Shown here: piece after piece, positions 25,290 through 37,150 of the stretch | Position numbering within the stretch: the first letter of the stretch is position 1 | How the letters are laid out: each line of letters starts with the position of its first letter | Assembly: GCA_903813345.2 (NCBI GenBank) | Contig: CAIIXF020000006.1 | Span: 36,060,436-36,124,435, forward strand | Direction: 5' to 3' | Length of the DNA: 64,000 bases | DNA from: Owenia fusiformis | Taxonomy: Eukaryota; Annelida; Polychaeta; Sabellida; Oweniidae | Position numbers and translations under genes: made by a program | The notes under the pieces: generated by a model | What the model was told of the DNA's origin: nothing | What the model saw: only the letters and a program-made list of their open reading frames with translations | Databases searched by the model: none

Positions 25290-26665
25290 ACAATTTATCA
25301 TAAATAATGTGCCAAATTGAACTATACTAATGCACCGAATTTAGCTTTTTAATATATTGATGAAGTTAGAGCACATCACATACTATGTCCCAAATTGAAA
25401 CATACTAATGAGCCAAGTTTAACCTTTCAATGTAAGGATGTACTTTGAAAATCATAAATAATGCGCCAAATTGAACGATACTAATGCGCCAAATTGAACC
25501 TATTAATATACTGATGTACTTAAAGCACATCACATATTATATCCCAAATTGAAACATACTAATGAGCCAAGTTTAACCTTTCATTGTAAGGATGTACTTT
25601 GAACATCATAAATAATGCACCAAATTGAACTATACTAATGCACCAAATTGAACTTTCTAATATACTGATGAACTTACAGCACATCACATACTATGTCCCA
25701 AATTGAAACATACTCATGAGCCAAGCTTAACCTTTCAATGCAAGGATGTACTTTGAACATCATAAATAACTCGCCAAATTGAACTATGATAATGCGCCAA
25801 ATTGAACTTTTTAATATACTGATGATCTCGGAGCACATCACATAGTATGTCCCATTGAAACATACTCGTCAGCCAAGTTTAACCTATCAATGTAAGGATG
25901 TACTTTGAACATCATAAATAACGCGCCAAATTGAACTATGATAATGCGCCAAATTGAACTTTTTAATATACTGAAAAACTTTGAGCACATCACATACTAT
26001 GTCCCATTGAAACATACTCATGAGCCAAGTTTAACCTTTCAATGTAAGGATGTACTTTGAACATCATGAATAACGCGTCAAATTGAACTATGATAATGCG
26101 CCAAATTGAACTTACTGACGAACTTAGAGCATATAGCATACTATGTCCCAGAAATCAAATTGAAACATACTCATGAGCCAAGTTTAACCGTTCAATATAA
26201 TGATGTATTTTGAACATCATAAATAATGCGCCAAATTGAACTAAACCAATGCGCCAAATTGAACTTTTCAATATACTGATGAACTTAGAGCATGTCACAG
26301 ACTATTCCCAAATTGAAGCATACTCATAAGCCAAGTTAAACCTTTCAATACAAGGATGAACTTTGAACATAATAAATAGCGCGCCAAATTGATCTATACT
26401 AACGCGCCAAATTGAACTTTTTAAAATACTGATGTACTTGGAGCACATGACATACTATGCCCCAAATTGAAACATACTCATGAGCCAAGTTTAATCTTTC
26501 ACTGTAAGGATGAACTTTGAACATCATAAATAATGCGCCAAATTGAACTGCATGTATACTAATGTGCTAAATTGAACTTTTTAATATACTGATGTACCTG
26601 GAGCACATCACATACTATGTCTCAAATTGAAACATACTCATGAGCCTAGTTTAATCTTTCACTGT
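25290..26665 (+). repeat. Nine-copy ~154-bp tandem array inside the CACTG element
   Basis: The anchor AGCACATCACATACTAT, or a close variant, recurs at 25,371, 25,524, 25,678, 25,832, 25,984, 26,128, 26,288, 26,442 and 26,602. Each unit contains four diverged blocks based on GCCAAATTGAAC (two close matches, then CCCAAATTGAAACATACT and GAGCCAAGTTTAACC). This suggests an older ~77-bp module that doubled before the array expanded. Confidence 0.9.
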
Positions 26666-26934
26666 TTCTTTCAACATTTGGGTAATAACTGTGGATTAAA
26701 GGTGAGTTAATCGATTAATTCCAAATTTTAACACAATATTAATCATAGCAAGAGGTACACTAAAGAATCAAATAAATTAGAAAAACTTATTTGCAAATTA
26801 TTGTTCTGTGGAAATCAGAACCATTGGCTGTAGATATTAATCCTTTAACCCATAACAAACAGACAGATTAGTTATCAATGAACAAAACTCATGTCATAGA
26901 AATTAAATACTTGGGGATTTAAGTTTTTTATATG

Positions 26935-28470
26935 CTCTGACATGTCAATACATGTACGAGATGGTGAATAACTGCATGATCTTGAAAGAATTGTTAGTCA
27001 AAGGGAGGGGGTCGCTAGGTACGGGCCTGTATAAAATGCGTAATGTATTTAGCTGAATATTGAGCATTTTTGTGTCAAGATTGTTTTTTGTGGCTGACAA
27101 AGTTAATACAGGTGGATGTGCCTGTGAAATATAAGAGGGGGATTTAAATGACGTTTATTGTAATCTTGATGTGACAGAGAAACAATAGAGTAAACATGTG
27201 AGGAAAACTTATTAATTAAGAATTAAAAATTTATTTTTCCAATGAATTGATCAATTGAATCCAAATTTGAACACAATGTTAATCATAACATGGGGGATAA
27301 TATACAATCAAATAAATATAAAAAACTTAATTTGCAAATTATTTTTTGTGGAACTTAGAATCGTTGGCTGTGGGAAATTAATCCATTGACTCTAACAAAC
27401 AGATTAGTTATCAGTGTTTACTAAACTCATTTTATAGAAATTGAATAATTAGGGATTAAAGTCTTACTTATCATATTGCTCTGACATAGCTATATGTCCA
27501 TACTGTATGTTATTTGCATCAGTTTGTTCTTCCATGCACCAATTTGCTCAAAACATAATCATCAATTTGTCAGATGAAACATTTGCAATAAATGTAAAAT
27601 GCGCCCGTTTCTTTCTTTGCATAATTACATTATCAACTAAACATACCGAATCTTGCACCTTTTGTATATGTATATATTGAAACGGAAAACAAAGAATGAT
27701 TAATAAAACCAGCTGTTATAAACAGAAATGGTCCAATTCTAATAGAAACAATTGTATTGCACGGGCTAATCTCTGTTGTTTATCACAGGTGTTTATCTCA
27801 GATATCATATGGATAACAGAAAACACATGAATTGTGAAAGAACACAAGTTTTAACTTTGTTTTAATATGGCTTATAGTACTTGTATCATTTACATAAAGC
27901 GTGTTATTTCCTAATTTATTATGTGATTTGTCAGATGAAATCTGCTAATTACATTGCTCTGACATGTCAATACATGTATGTGAATGGTGAAAAACTGCAT
28001 TTTTTAAAGAATTGTTGGCCAGGGGAAGGGGGTCCTTAGGTACGGGCTTGTATAAAATGCGTAATATATTAATTGAATATTGAGCAGTTCCGTGTCAAGA
28101 CTGTTTTTGGTTGGCAAAGTGAATAGTACAGGTGGTTGTTCGTACCTGAGTAAGAGGGTGATTTAAATGCTGTTTGTTGTAAACCTGATGTGACAGAGAA
28201 ACAATAGAGTAAAAATGTGAGGAAGACTCATTAATTAGGAATAAAAAATTAACTTTCCAATGGATTGATCGATTGAATCCCAAATTTAACACAAACTTAA
28301 TCATAACTCGAGGGACATTATACAATCAAATAAATATGTAAAAACTTAATTTGCAAATAATTTTTTTAGAAATAAGGACCATAAGCTAGAGAAATTAGTC
28401 CTAACAAACGGATTAATTAGTGTGAATGAAACTCATTTCATAGGAATGGAATACTTAGGGATTAATGGTT
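26935..28470 (+). repeat. Direct duplication of ~1.02 kb inside the CACTG element
   Basis: CTCTGACATGTCAATACATG starts one ~300-bp block near 26,936 and again near 27,957. Both copies continue through GGTACGGGCNTGTATAAAATG and TGTGACAGAGAAACAATAGAG to the next module. A further ~200-bp module (TTAACACAANNTTAATCATA to AAACTCATNTCATAGAAATTG) occurs four times, near 26,720, 27,255, 28,275 and, most diverged, 28,745. Confidence 0.85.
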
Positions 28471-29359
28471 CAAAAATAAACGCATATAATCCGGTTTTGA
28501 TTGCAAATGCCAACATATTATTTGCTCCTGACTAGAATATTATATTCTATATTATATGGCATTATATGTTGTTCCCTTCAAATAATACACGAATAATATC
28601 ATTAAAGAAAAATTGATTTTTAAAAATAGTTATTATATCTTATTCCCCTATTGCAACTATATTAAACATTTTATTCGATATTATTTTTACTTCAATACCA
28701 AGTGAATTGAAAAATGTAACTTTCCACAGACTTTATGAAATGAATCCAAAATTTAACACGGTGTTAATTATAATTCGACTGTCATAGTCCAATTCAATAA
28801 AAGTAAAAAGCTTAATTTATAAATGACTTTTTGATGGAAATTAGAACCCTCAGTTATAGAAATGACCAGATTAATCTGAACAAGCGAATTAATTAGCATT
28901 GTAAACAAAATACATTCAATGCTGGACTTTGCTTTTAATCTGTTAAAACAACAAACTCGGGAACTGAAGCTATTACGTAATATCGCGTATAAGACGCGTA
29001 TAGTTTGTTTTGAGGTAGAATAAGAGAAGAATAAGTCAAGTATAGTTTGATATAGTCTGTTTTTATTTAATATAAGTTGTTTTTCACCGCATATAGTAGG
29101 TTTGATTCCTACTTTGAGGCGTATAAGTGGGAAATTGTTCAGTAAAGATATACACTCTGCAATGATATATGCAACTTATTTTAGTTTATATGGGCGTACC
29201 GGAGAGTATATCAGGACTTATATTAAAGTGTTCCGTTTTTAGGAATATGGGAGAAACTATTCTCGCCCATATTTTAGGTGAAATTCAAACTATATGGGGG
29301 TTATTCTAAAAAATAGTTTGCTATAGTACAAACTATATTTGGCTTTTTTCACAGTGTTA

Positions 29360-30825
29360 AAAACTGTATTTAGAACTTATAACTTGCGATAAATTAAACT
29401 GAATTGAACTTTCTTGATTGGCAAATTAAAAATCTTTAAATCATACCTTTTGTTTCTTAAGCATTTTAACTCAGTGGCCACTAACATGATAAATATGTTT
29501 CACTTACCCTTGAGACGGGCCCTGATCACTTCTTTTTAGTGCAGTTGGTGCTATTTTTATATCGAAACAGAAACTGTATTTGATTACAAAGGTGATTTAA
29601 CAATATCAGACCTTTATCTAATATATATGAAACACCCTTTGTACTACAAAAAAATAAGATAAGTTTCCCTCTTAACAAGCCGTTTTCCTACTATTTCTAG
29701 TATCCTTTCGAACTGTATATATTATTGTGCCATCTCATTATTGCTTTAATTATAGATGGGAGAAGCTGAGGTGATAATAGATGCCTCTAAAGGGGCACCC
29801 CTCGATAGATATCAAACGTGACTTAAAGCGTTTAGACCAATTAAGTAAAATAGAATTAGATAACTGTGCAATTTGAATTAGACAATATGAGAATTTATCT
29901 TTGGGATTTGAGTAAATCTAACTACATTGTATCACACTAAACTATAATTAAGAAATATACACCGGAGAGCAGGTATTATATCGATGAATCATTACCGCAG
30001 GGCTGGGTACATATTTCTTTTGTACCCCGAACGATGAAAGAAAGTGAGGGATTTGAAAGCGTTTGTGCCTAGCCCTAAGATATTGCTAACTCGTTATAGT
30101 ACCTGATCTGAGAAACATTTAGTACAAACCAGGTATTTTATCGACGAATAAATATCGGTTGAAATATTGACTTTATTACAGTTGATAGAACGTGGAAATA
30201 CAACCATTTTCGTATACACAACAATGTAAAGCAAATCCCATCGAACATATTGTTAAAGCTGCTGAGCAAGCTTGCCTGCCATTTTTAGGACAATTCCTGA
30301 ATCAGTGGCCTTAGATAAATATCTTACCTTTCTAGAATGGCAGCCTATGACCCTGAATACAACAGAACAACAGAGAATTCTCATTTGAACTGGACACTTT
30401 TCAATTTTCAAAAACTTGAGGGGAATTTTATGTGTTCTTGGGTGCTCAACATTTGGTGACGTCATTAATATATGCACAGCAAACAAATATTCATGGGAAA
30501 TATTCATATTCATATTCATTTAGGGGCAGTCTTATTATTAGATTATAATGAAGAAACAGCATATGCTAACGATAATAAAGTGGATTAGTATTGAAGAGCC
30601 TACAGTTCAGAATGCTAGAATGAACCAAAAAACTTTTAAAACTATGTTTACCGGGCGTTTAAAAATCCCAAAAGGAGCCCCCTAGTTAAATTTCTCACTG
30701 AACAGATTTTCTACATTTATGACCTACATTTGACCTTGAAACTTACTTCCTGGTTGAAAATCGAAATATAACATTGAATTTGAGCATTTCTTTAGCTCAT
30801 TTGCACAAGGTCGAACTCTGAGAAG
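29360..30825. other. Non-coding stretch, nothing recognised
   Basis: AT-rich sequence. The 88-codon minus frame at 30,253-30,519 has no recognised motif. Confidence 0.4.
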
Positions 30826-31750
30826 GTGATGGCATGTCTTGGATTCAGATTTTTATCTAATCGAAGAAAAGAAAACAAGTCTATGTTTGACTTTGCAAAT
30901 AATTATAAGATGCCATCGTATGTATCGACTGTTTTTGAGCATAGTAATCAAGTAAATGACCAAAGACGACTAAGGCGCAGTAATAATTTTAAGGTCCCAT
31001 CTAAAGCATCTACTTAACTTTGAAAGTTCACAGTTTTATCTAATGTTAAATTATGGGACAAATTACGTGGTGAATTAAAACAAGCACGCTCACATAACTC
31101 ATTCAAGTACAAACTAAGTACATTTTTAATGGAAAAAAGAGTTTACAACACCAATATTAATCCTATCCAGAGAAACAATTATCTTAAATAAAACTAGATG
31201 TGATCTCATTTTTAGGCAGCATCTATTTACGCACAACTTCAAAAATTCCCAAATGCCAAATGCATATGTGGTCACTCTTCTTAGTCAACCAAACACCTAC
31301 TGCTCTAATGCCCTCTATTTAATGATTTAAGACTCAACTTCCATAGAGAACTATAGACTACTATGGGCACAGCCATCCTTTAATTTAAACTCTTTTAATC
31401 ATATAAAACAGGAGGACAGTGTAGACTTTTTACTATTTGCTGATTCCTCTCTTGACTCCATTACAAAAAAGTATAGGCTATTGAACGTACTGCTGATTTT
31501 TATACTCTATCGTCAAGGAAATCAAGACATAGTCCAATACTATTAAATATATACATTTATCTTTACCATGTCTTCGAGTTTTTGTGATTATTTCTTATCA
31601 AAATATATTATATCTATTTTTGTATCTGTCATATTTGCATTGTAACATTGTAGCATTGTATTCTTACCATTGTAACCAACTAAGGCCAATAATGCTTCGG
31701 CGTAGGCCCTGCAATTTTATGTTGATTAGTATTATAAAATAAATAAAACA
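30826..31750 (+). pseudogene. 3' relic of a non-LTR retrotransposon (LINE) reverse transcriptase ORF
   Basis: Conceptual translation in shifting frames gives the usual tail of many LINE ORF2 proteins. A basic segment (RRLRRSNNFKVPS, ending near 31,015) is followed by KLWDKLRGELKQARSHNSFK (about 31,050-31,110), the counterpart of the common WNSLPxxIRxAxSxxSFK motif. Then comes a zinc-knuckle-like CICGHSS...KHLLL.CPLF segment (about 31,255-31,320). Several stops and frameshifts interrupt it, so it is dead. An AT-rich 3' end with AATAAA closes near 31,745. The catalytic RT domain is absent, consistent with 5' truncation or decay. Confidence 0.7.
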
Positions 31751-33099
31751 TAAACTAAAACTAAATTCCTGTTACTTTATGGATACCCTGTAATTGTACA
31801 TTATTTAATCAGCATTGCACCACTAACTATTCAAAGGCAATTACCTCAAGAATAAGGGAAAATCCAGATTGGATAAAACCATTTAGGCCCTCACTGTGGA
31901 ATGCTTTTCTTCAATTTATCAACATGTAACTGGTCTTTAACCTGTCACTGTTTCCAGGCCTCAATTATCTTAGTAAATCTATTTACTTGGATATTGGGCA
32001 AATTGATTTAAACGACATCTAATTCTACATTGTGGACAGCTAATTCTATTACAATTCCTGACATTTTATTTGAAACCTCCATATTTTTTATATTTACACA
32101 TAAAATCGATCATATTATATGATATTATATTATATTATAATGTCCTGTTTCACTTCATTTTTTAATCATTTTATTAACCTAGAAGGTAACAGTGAACATG
32201 TACCATTATAACCCTCTTGGGTTCTACAATGCATATTTTACAAAACGCATGTAACTTAATAAAAAATTAACTTATTAAAATAAGTAATTAACTAAATAAA
32301 AATTCCCTTTAATTCTGCAACAGACAGAACAGTGTGAAATCAGAAAATGGAAAGGGATCAAATTATATTAAAGCCAGAGGCCCTCACAAGTCATCTCCCT
32401 CCTAATACCTAGTAGAAAATGATCCATTATTCTTACAACAGGCCCGTAGCAAGGGGGAGCGAAGGGAGCGGCCCCCTTCCCCTGGTAAAACCGCTCCCCC
32501 AGGTAAATCATAGCTACGGGCCTGAACAAGGACATGGAAGATGTGACATTACACATTAATACTGAGCCATCCCTTATAGTGTCATTTAGTGCAATGATTA
32601 TAACAGTCACCTAAGATTAAAAAATCAATGAAATTAAAGTTATTGCATGAGGTTAGAGTCTAAAAGCAATTTTAAGAAGCGATGAAAATACTTATACAAT
32701 TGATGGAAACGTAATTTGACTTTATTCTACACCTCCGAATGTTCTCAATTTTTTCCTCAATTACAATAGGTCGAAATTGATGATACATTTGATGATTTTT
32801 TGAAAATCGACATTCCTATGTTATCCAATGGAAAATGGTAGGTTTGCCGCAAGGCATATGACAGAATATCCATTACTCCAAGTCCTTGCAAAAATACAAG
32901 TTATGTAGGCAATTTAATTTTATTTAACAAAAACTTGATACCTTTCTTCAGGATCAACAAAGTTATCGGTCTTTAAAGTCGAAAATTTCTCCCATTGAAA
33001 TAACACAAGAGGCGAAAAATGGTTTTCAAAAATGACTTTGAAGCTCTGTTACTTTAGTATTCATCAAGTAAACTAAACACTTAGAGTAAAAAAGTTAGA
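31751..33099. other. Non-coding stretch upstream of the LIM gene
   Basis: Low-complexity AT sequence near 32,115-32,140 and the small palindromic repeat at 32,439 are the only structures seen. No coding exon is supported. Confidence 0.4.
32439..32524. repeat. 86-bp GC-rich palindromic mini-repeat, CAGGCCCGTAGC ends
   Basis: It starts CAGGCCCGTAGC and ends GCTACGGGCCTG, with GGGGGAGCG and CGCTCCCCC inside. CAGGCCCGTAGC-ended sequences are known as recurrent repeats in many animal genomes; family membership is inference. Confidence 0.7.
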
Positions 33100-33178
33100 C
33101 TATATTTGCAATAGAACAACCATTCAGAATAAAATATGAAAAATTTCAATAAGAATGGTTGTTCCATTGCAAATATAG
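33100..33178. repeat. Near-perfect 26-bp hairpin, pre-miRNA-sized or tiny foldback
   Basis: The left arm (33,100-33,125, starting CTATATTTGCAAT) and right arm (33,153-33,178, ending ATTGCAAATATAG) pair over 26 bp with one mismatch around a 27-nt loop. AGAGTAAAAA occurs on both sides (33,083 and 33,177), which may be a target duplication or coincidence. The hairpin lies about 300 bp upstream of the LIM gene start. Confidence 0.8.
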
Positions 33179-33462
33179 AGTAAAAACACGACTGCATCAT
33201 TCAATCTGTCCGGGGTACTATAGTATTTACTTTTATATGTTCCGGTAACTGTTTTATACTTATTTTCAAGTTGCATAATATTGTTACATGTGGTTTGTCA
33301 TGGTGACCTACATCCTTGCATTGCTATCATTGTATTGGGAAGAATAAGCCACCATATATTTTTACTGTTGATCAATTTTGATTAAATCACACGACAGCGC
33401 GTATTGTCACGACCATCCATGCTTTGAAACTTGCTGAGGTGCCTTATTGATATTACCAGGAG

Positions 33463-36416
33463 ATGAGTGAGGTAAATATGATTTGCTAAATTATCTGCAT
33501 ATGTGAATAGCCAAAATAATGACATTGTGCATTAGTTAGAAATAAGGTCATTTTAGAAAAATAATTCTCTTTTTCGCATGCGTCACAGGTGTGATAATGG
33601 AAATGTTTCATTTTCAAATCTTTCAAGATAACTATAAATTCAAATTAATACTGTTTTTTATTTATCAGGAGGACCCTCTCCAAAGAGGCCAACCTAACCT
33701 ATTAATTACATCGTTATCGTCCTAAGCAAATATGAAAGCACAAGTGCTAAATGAAATGAACCACAAGTTGCAATGTAAAAAGCAAGAAAAAGCAACTCCT
33801 AGTGTATACTATTTTCTTTTTTCTCCAATTTGAGAGATGTATGTCATGAGCATTTCTTTCTACTTGTTTACAAGTTTTCATAAGTTTACATGACAGTGTA
33901 TTTTGGGAAAGCAAACCTCCAGTAATTGCAGTAATTATAGGGAATGGTTAACAGCAAACAATATGAAATACTTGGCACATACAACGATGTAAATGTAATA
34001 TAGTATCTAGTACCTGGTGTGCAGGCTGATGTGACTTAATATGTTGTCAAGAAGAGTGCGTGCACGTTTGTTTCTATAAATAATGTTTACATAACAAAAC
34101 AGACACAAAACAGAGCATAAAAAGGACGCAAGTAATTGTATAGTTAGAGATAAATAATTTTCAGATTTTCCCCTGCGTTCAAAATAATTGTTTCTTTATA
34201 TTCAAGATGTTAAAAAGATTGGGGAAAGGTTATATTTGTTTTTAACATTGACTGAAAGCCTCACTATTGTTATAGATATCATGGTGTCTGCAGTTGGGAC
34301 AAACACTTAAAGCATTTCTCGAAAGTGAAGCCTGAGCCAGCTACCCCTTCTTTTTTTATAAACACATCCTCCATCATGCTTGGGTATCATGAGTGGGGTA
34401 CATTCACTCTGTCACATATTTTTTTGTTAAAAGTGATATATTATGTATATCTAGGGAGGAGACGGGATGTGTAAGGTCTGTGGTAAAACGGCCTATGCCA
34501 TGGAAAAGCTGAAAGTAGAGACAGTAACCTACCACAAGACTTGTTTCCGGTGCAAAGTTTACAACCAGACTGTGAGGTAGGCAAACATTTCTTAAATATG
34601 AACAGTCAAATTGTTATTTGGTCTGTCAGCATTAGAAATATTATCAACAGTCTATTCGTGTAGTTAACTTATGTTTTGAGTCATACAAAACAATAAATAC
34701 TATAAGTAATATATCTATTTGAATAGAATTAATTAATGTCCAACGCTGATGCCATTATATCATTATTGAAGAAATCTATAGCAATGTTATTCTAAAAACA
34801 TATTAACTATCCCAAACGAAACAAGTTCGAGGGGATGTAGAGATGTCATCCGTTCGTCCGTCCGTCCGTTCGTTTGTTCGTTTGTGCGATAAGATTTCAT
34901 TCAAATGTTATACATGTAGGCTCATGCATTATGGATGTACAACATCTGTTCAAGAAGGAATTTTAAATATGGCTGCCATTTCTTTTTATAAAAAGTGTAA
35001 TCTTTAACAACTGAAGTATTGCATGACGGATTTGGTTTCAATTGCATATGCCGATGCAGAGGGAAAGGGAGTTTTCCCGAAGAAGACATTTTCAAGATTT
35101 TCACAATACCAACGTTTTTCATACTGGATAACCAAAATATCAGTGGACGGATTTTGTCATATTTTATAGACTGGTGACAAGGGATATATTCAAAAGGAAA
35201 TTTTCAAGATCTTTATTAAAACATGTTTTTTTATCAGCGGGATTTGCTAATCCGTGGAGTTGCTGTTTTCTAGTTACATAACAATTGCTAATCGTTGAAT
35301 TCTGTCTGAATACAAGAAGGTACAAGACCTAGTACGTATTCTACTTGAGCGACGTAAAGGGGCTAACATTATAGGTATTACATTACGAACACCTTGGCTC
35401 TTTGAACTTCAAATGTATGACAACTCAATTCAAAATGGCAACCATTTTTGTTCTGTTCTTTGGGATTTGTTACTCCACAGAGTTGCGTTTTCTAGTGATT
35501 AATTTTGATTATTCTCATTTGAACCTCTGGTCCCGATCCTCAATTAGACATTAATCTGTCTATAACATAATCATACAGTGAATAATATGAGAGTGATATA
35601 CAAACACCATTATTTTCAGTGTAGGAAACTATCATCATTATTTTAAGTTTGGGAAACTATATGCTTCATTTGAAGGACCGATTTTCTGCAAACATCCCCT
35701 AAAACAAAGGTTCTATTTATTTCCCAATCCTCCTAAGCACTTGTCAAGAATCCGTACCTCCTTTTCAAAAAAGATTATATTCGGGATTTTGAAGCCCTGC
35801 GTACGGAGGATGTTTATTTCCTTGTCATATGTATTATATAGACCAATCAGACCAATCAGAGTGAATATGACAGTAATATAATAATCATCTTTATTTTCAG
35901 TTTGGGAAGCTATGCTTCATTGGAAGGACAAATTTTCTGCAAGCCTCACCTAAAACAATTATTTGCGTTAAAAGGTATGCTGTTTAATTTAATGAGAAAC
36001 GATTTCTGGGGATTTTACGCGTATTAAGCTTAATAAATAGTGGAATTGTTATTATTTATATTGAATGATGCTTTAACTCTCATGATTTCAGGAATTTATG
36101 CAAATGAGGGATTCCCAAGGCAACTTCTAAGTAAACCTCATGAAATAAAACTAGTATTATGCAATATTTTAGTAGATTGAATTGTTGTATGCCATTCTCT
36201 TGTTGGAATTGCTTTCCGGTGGAGTTGTTTTTTTCGAATTCATGTATGACATTCTGGATTAAGATTTCTACAACCATAAACCATATGTAATGCAAAACGT
36301 ACATGTTCATTTGTGTGTTTTTAATAACAACTAAAGGTAATTATGACGAGGGGTTTGGTAGTGAACAGCGTAAAGCAGACTGGGAAAAAAAGTCTCCTAA
36401 CAAAGAGGACGAGTAG
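33463..36416 (+). CDS. Small single-LIM-domain protein, LIMD2/EPLIN-like, four exons
   Basis: Proposed coding exons are 33,463-33,471, 34,455-34,576, 35,901-35,974 and 36,337-36,416, with GT/AG borders and consistent phases (0, 2, 1), giving 94 residues. Exon 2 encodes the first zinc module: C-x2-C, 17 residues, H-x2-C (MCKVCGKTAYAMEKL... to YHKTCFRC). Exon 3 begins SLGSYASLEGQIFCKPH and exon 4 has GNYDEGFG; both are hallmarks of the single LIM domain of LIMD2 and EPLIN/LIMA1. Those proteins act in actin organisation or cell motility, mainly in the cytoplasm. One second-module ligand is abnormal: the expected CxxC reads CKVY. Exon 1 (Met-Ser-Glu, donor GTAAAT) is the least certain part. Vertebrate LIMD2 is about 127 residues, so this protein is shorter at the N-terminus. 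A GTAAGT at 36,429 hints at a 3' UTR intron. Confidence 0.8.
35238..35497 (+). repeat. Two intronic copies of the TGCTAATCCGTGGAG motif
   Basis: GGATTTGCTAATCCGTGGAG at 35,239 and GGATTTGTTACTCCACAGAG at 35,463, each followed by TTGC and a TTTTCTAGT-like tail, lie in the second intron of the LIM gene. A weaker third copy lies at 36,203 in the third intron. They look like fragments of one dispersed family. Confidence 0.45.
35611..35708 (+). pseudogene. Decayed duplicate of LIM gene exon 3
   Basis: From 35,648 the sequence TTTGGGAAACTATATGCTTC, continuing to CCCCTAAAACAA, matches true exon 3 (35,901 onward) at most positions. Two extra bases or changes after the GGAAACTAT block shift the frame and create an early stop. 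The acceptor block TTATTTTCAG is identical at 35,611-35,620 and 35,891-35,900. The segment TTATTTTNAGTNTNGGAAAC itself occurs twice (35,611 and 35,638). It cannot encode the LIM second module. Confidence 0.8.
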
Positions 36417-36538
36417 AAATGAAATCGTGTAAGTAATTTATCAATTCAGTAATGCAGATGTAAACTGGATAACTATGCTGCACATTGAGAAGTATGAGTA
36501 GGATTGAAGGGGATATGTACAGGATAAATAGGGTATAT

Positions 36539-36610
36539 AGAGGATATCCTATGATTTTTGAGTGATATGATTTTTATCCACGAATGGATATGATATCTGC
36601 ACGAGCGAGC
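36539..36610 (+). repeat. Single arm of a foldback family
   Basis: GGATATCCTATGATTTTTGA through GATATCTGCACGAGCGAGCG matches one arm of the hairpin at 46,536-46,678. The opposite arm is absent. It lies about 120 bp after the LIM stop codon. Confidence 0.65.
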
Positions 36611-36718
36611 GTAGCGTATGTCATGGCTAAAAGACCGTATGCTATGGTTAAGTGAAAATTTGTCAAAAATATCATATTTTACCACTGATTACAAAAATAC
36701 CGTTTTTATTTTCGCGTT

Positions 36719-36836
36719 ATTTGAAAAATCCCGTATCAGATCCCGTATCAGCCAAAATCCCGTATCAGATCCCGTATTGGATCCCGTATCAGCAAAAATC
36801 CCGTATCAGATCCCGTATCAGAAATATTCCCGGTAA
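36719..36836 (+). repeat. Minisatellite of ATCCCGTATCAG
   Basis: The 12-bp word (A/G)ATCCCGTATCAG recurs about eight times with short AAAA interruptions. Frames through it give Pro-Val-Ser-Asp or Ile-Pro-Tyr-Gln repeats that are only by-products. Confidence 0.85.
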
Positions 36837-37150
36837 TTTCTCTTGAGTTTTACGCTTTTCGTCTAGCACATCTCTACAGGAAGTAAAAAAATCGTTTGGA
36901 AAATTGAAATTATTGAAATTATTATCATCTAGTTTACGTCTATTACTGTGACAAAGGTCTATTACTGTGACAAATATGTCTAGGTATGCAACAGAGGATG
37001 TTGATTACTTCATTAAAGGTCAAGAAAATATCAATACTTCGAAGAAAACTAAAAGTGACATAAAAATCCTAGTAGATTTTTTACGGAGTGAGAGGAATGA
37101 ACTCAGACCGATCGAGGAGATAGAATAAAAATATTAAAATATTATGAAAT

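Larger units (their letters stand above)
24330..29356. mobile_element. 5-kb non-autonomous CACTA (En/Spm)-type element with TTA target duplication
   Basis: The left end is CACTGTGCAAAAAGCCAAAT and the right end is its complement with one mismatch (ATTTGGCTTTTTTCACAGTG); the matched terminus is about 25 bp. Both sides carry TTA (24,327-24,329 and 29,357-29,359). CACTA/CACTG ends with a 3-bp target duplication are established for the CACTA superfamily. So are subterminal short repeats: AAACTAT and TATAGTTTG recur many times in both orientations within 24,350-24,640 and 28,975-29,340. There is no transposase frame. The interior holds the arrays listed separately. Confidence 0.82.

Noticed and set aside
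33669-33710. Alternative coding exon of the LIM gene after TTTATCAG
   Set aside because: No usable donor follows before stops in the needed frame.
36618-36846. Frames with Pro-Val-Ser-Asp and Ile-Pro-Tyr-Gln repeats
   Set aside because: Created by the 12-bp minisatellite.
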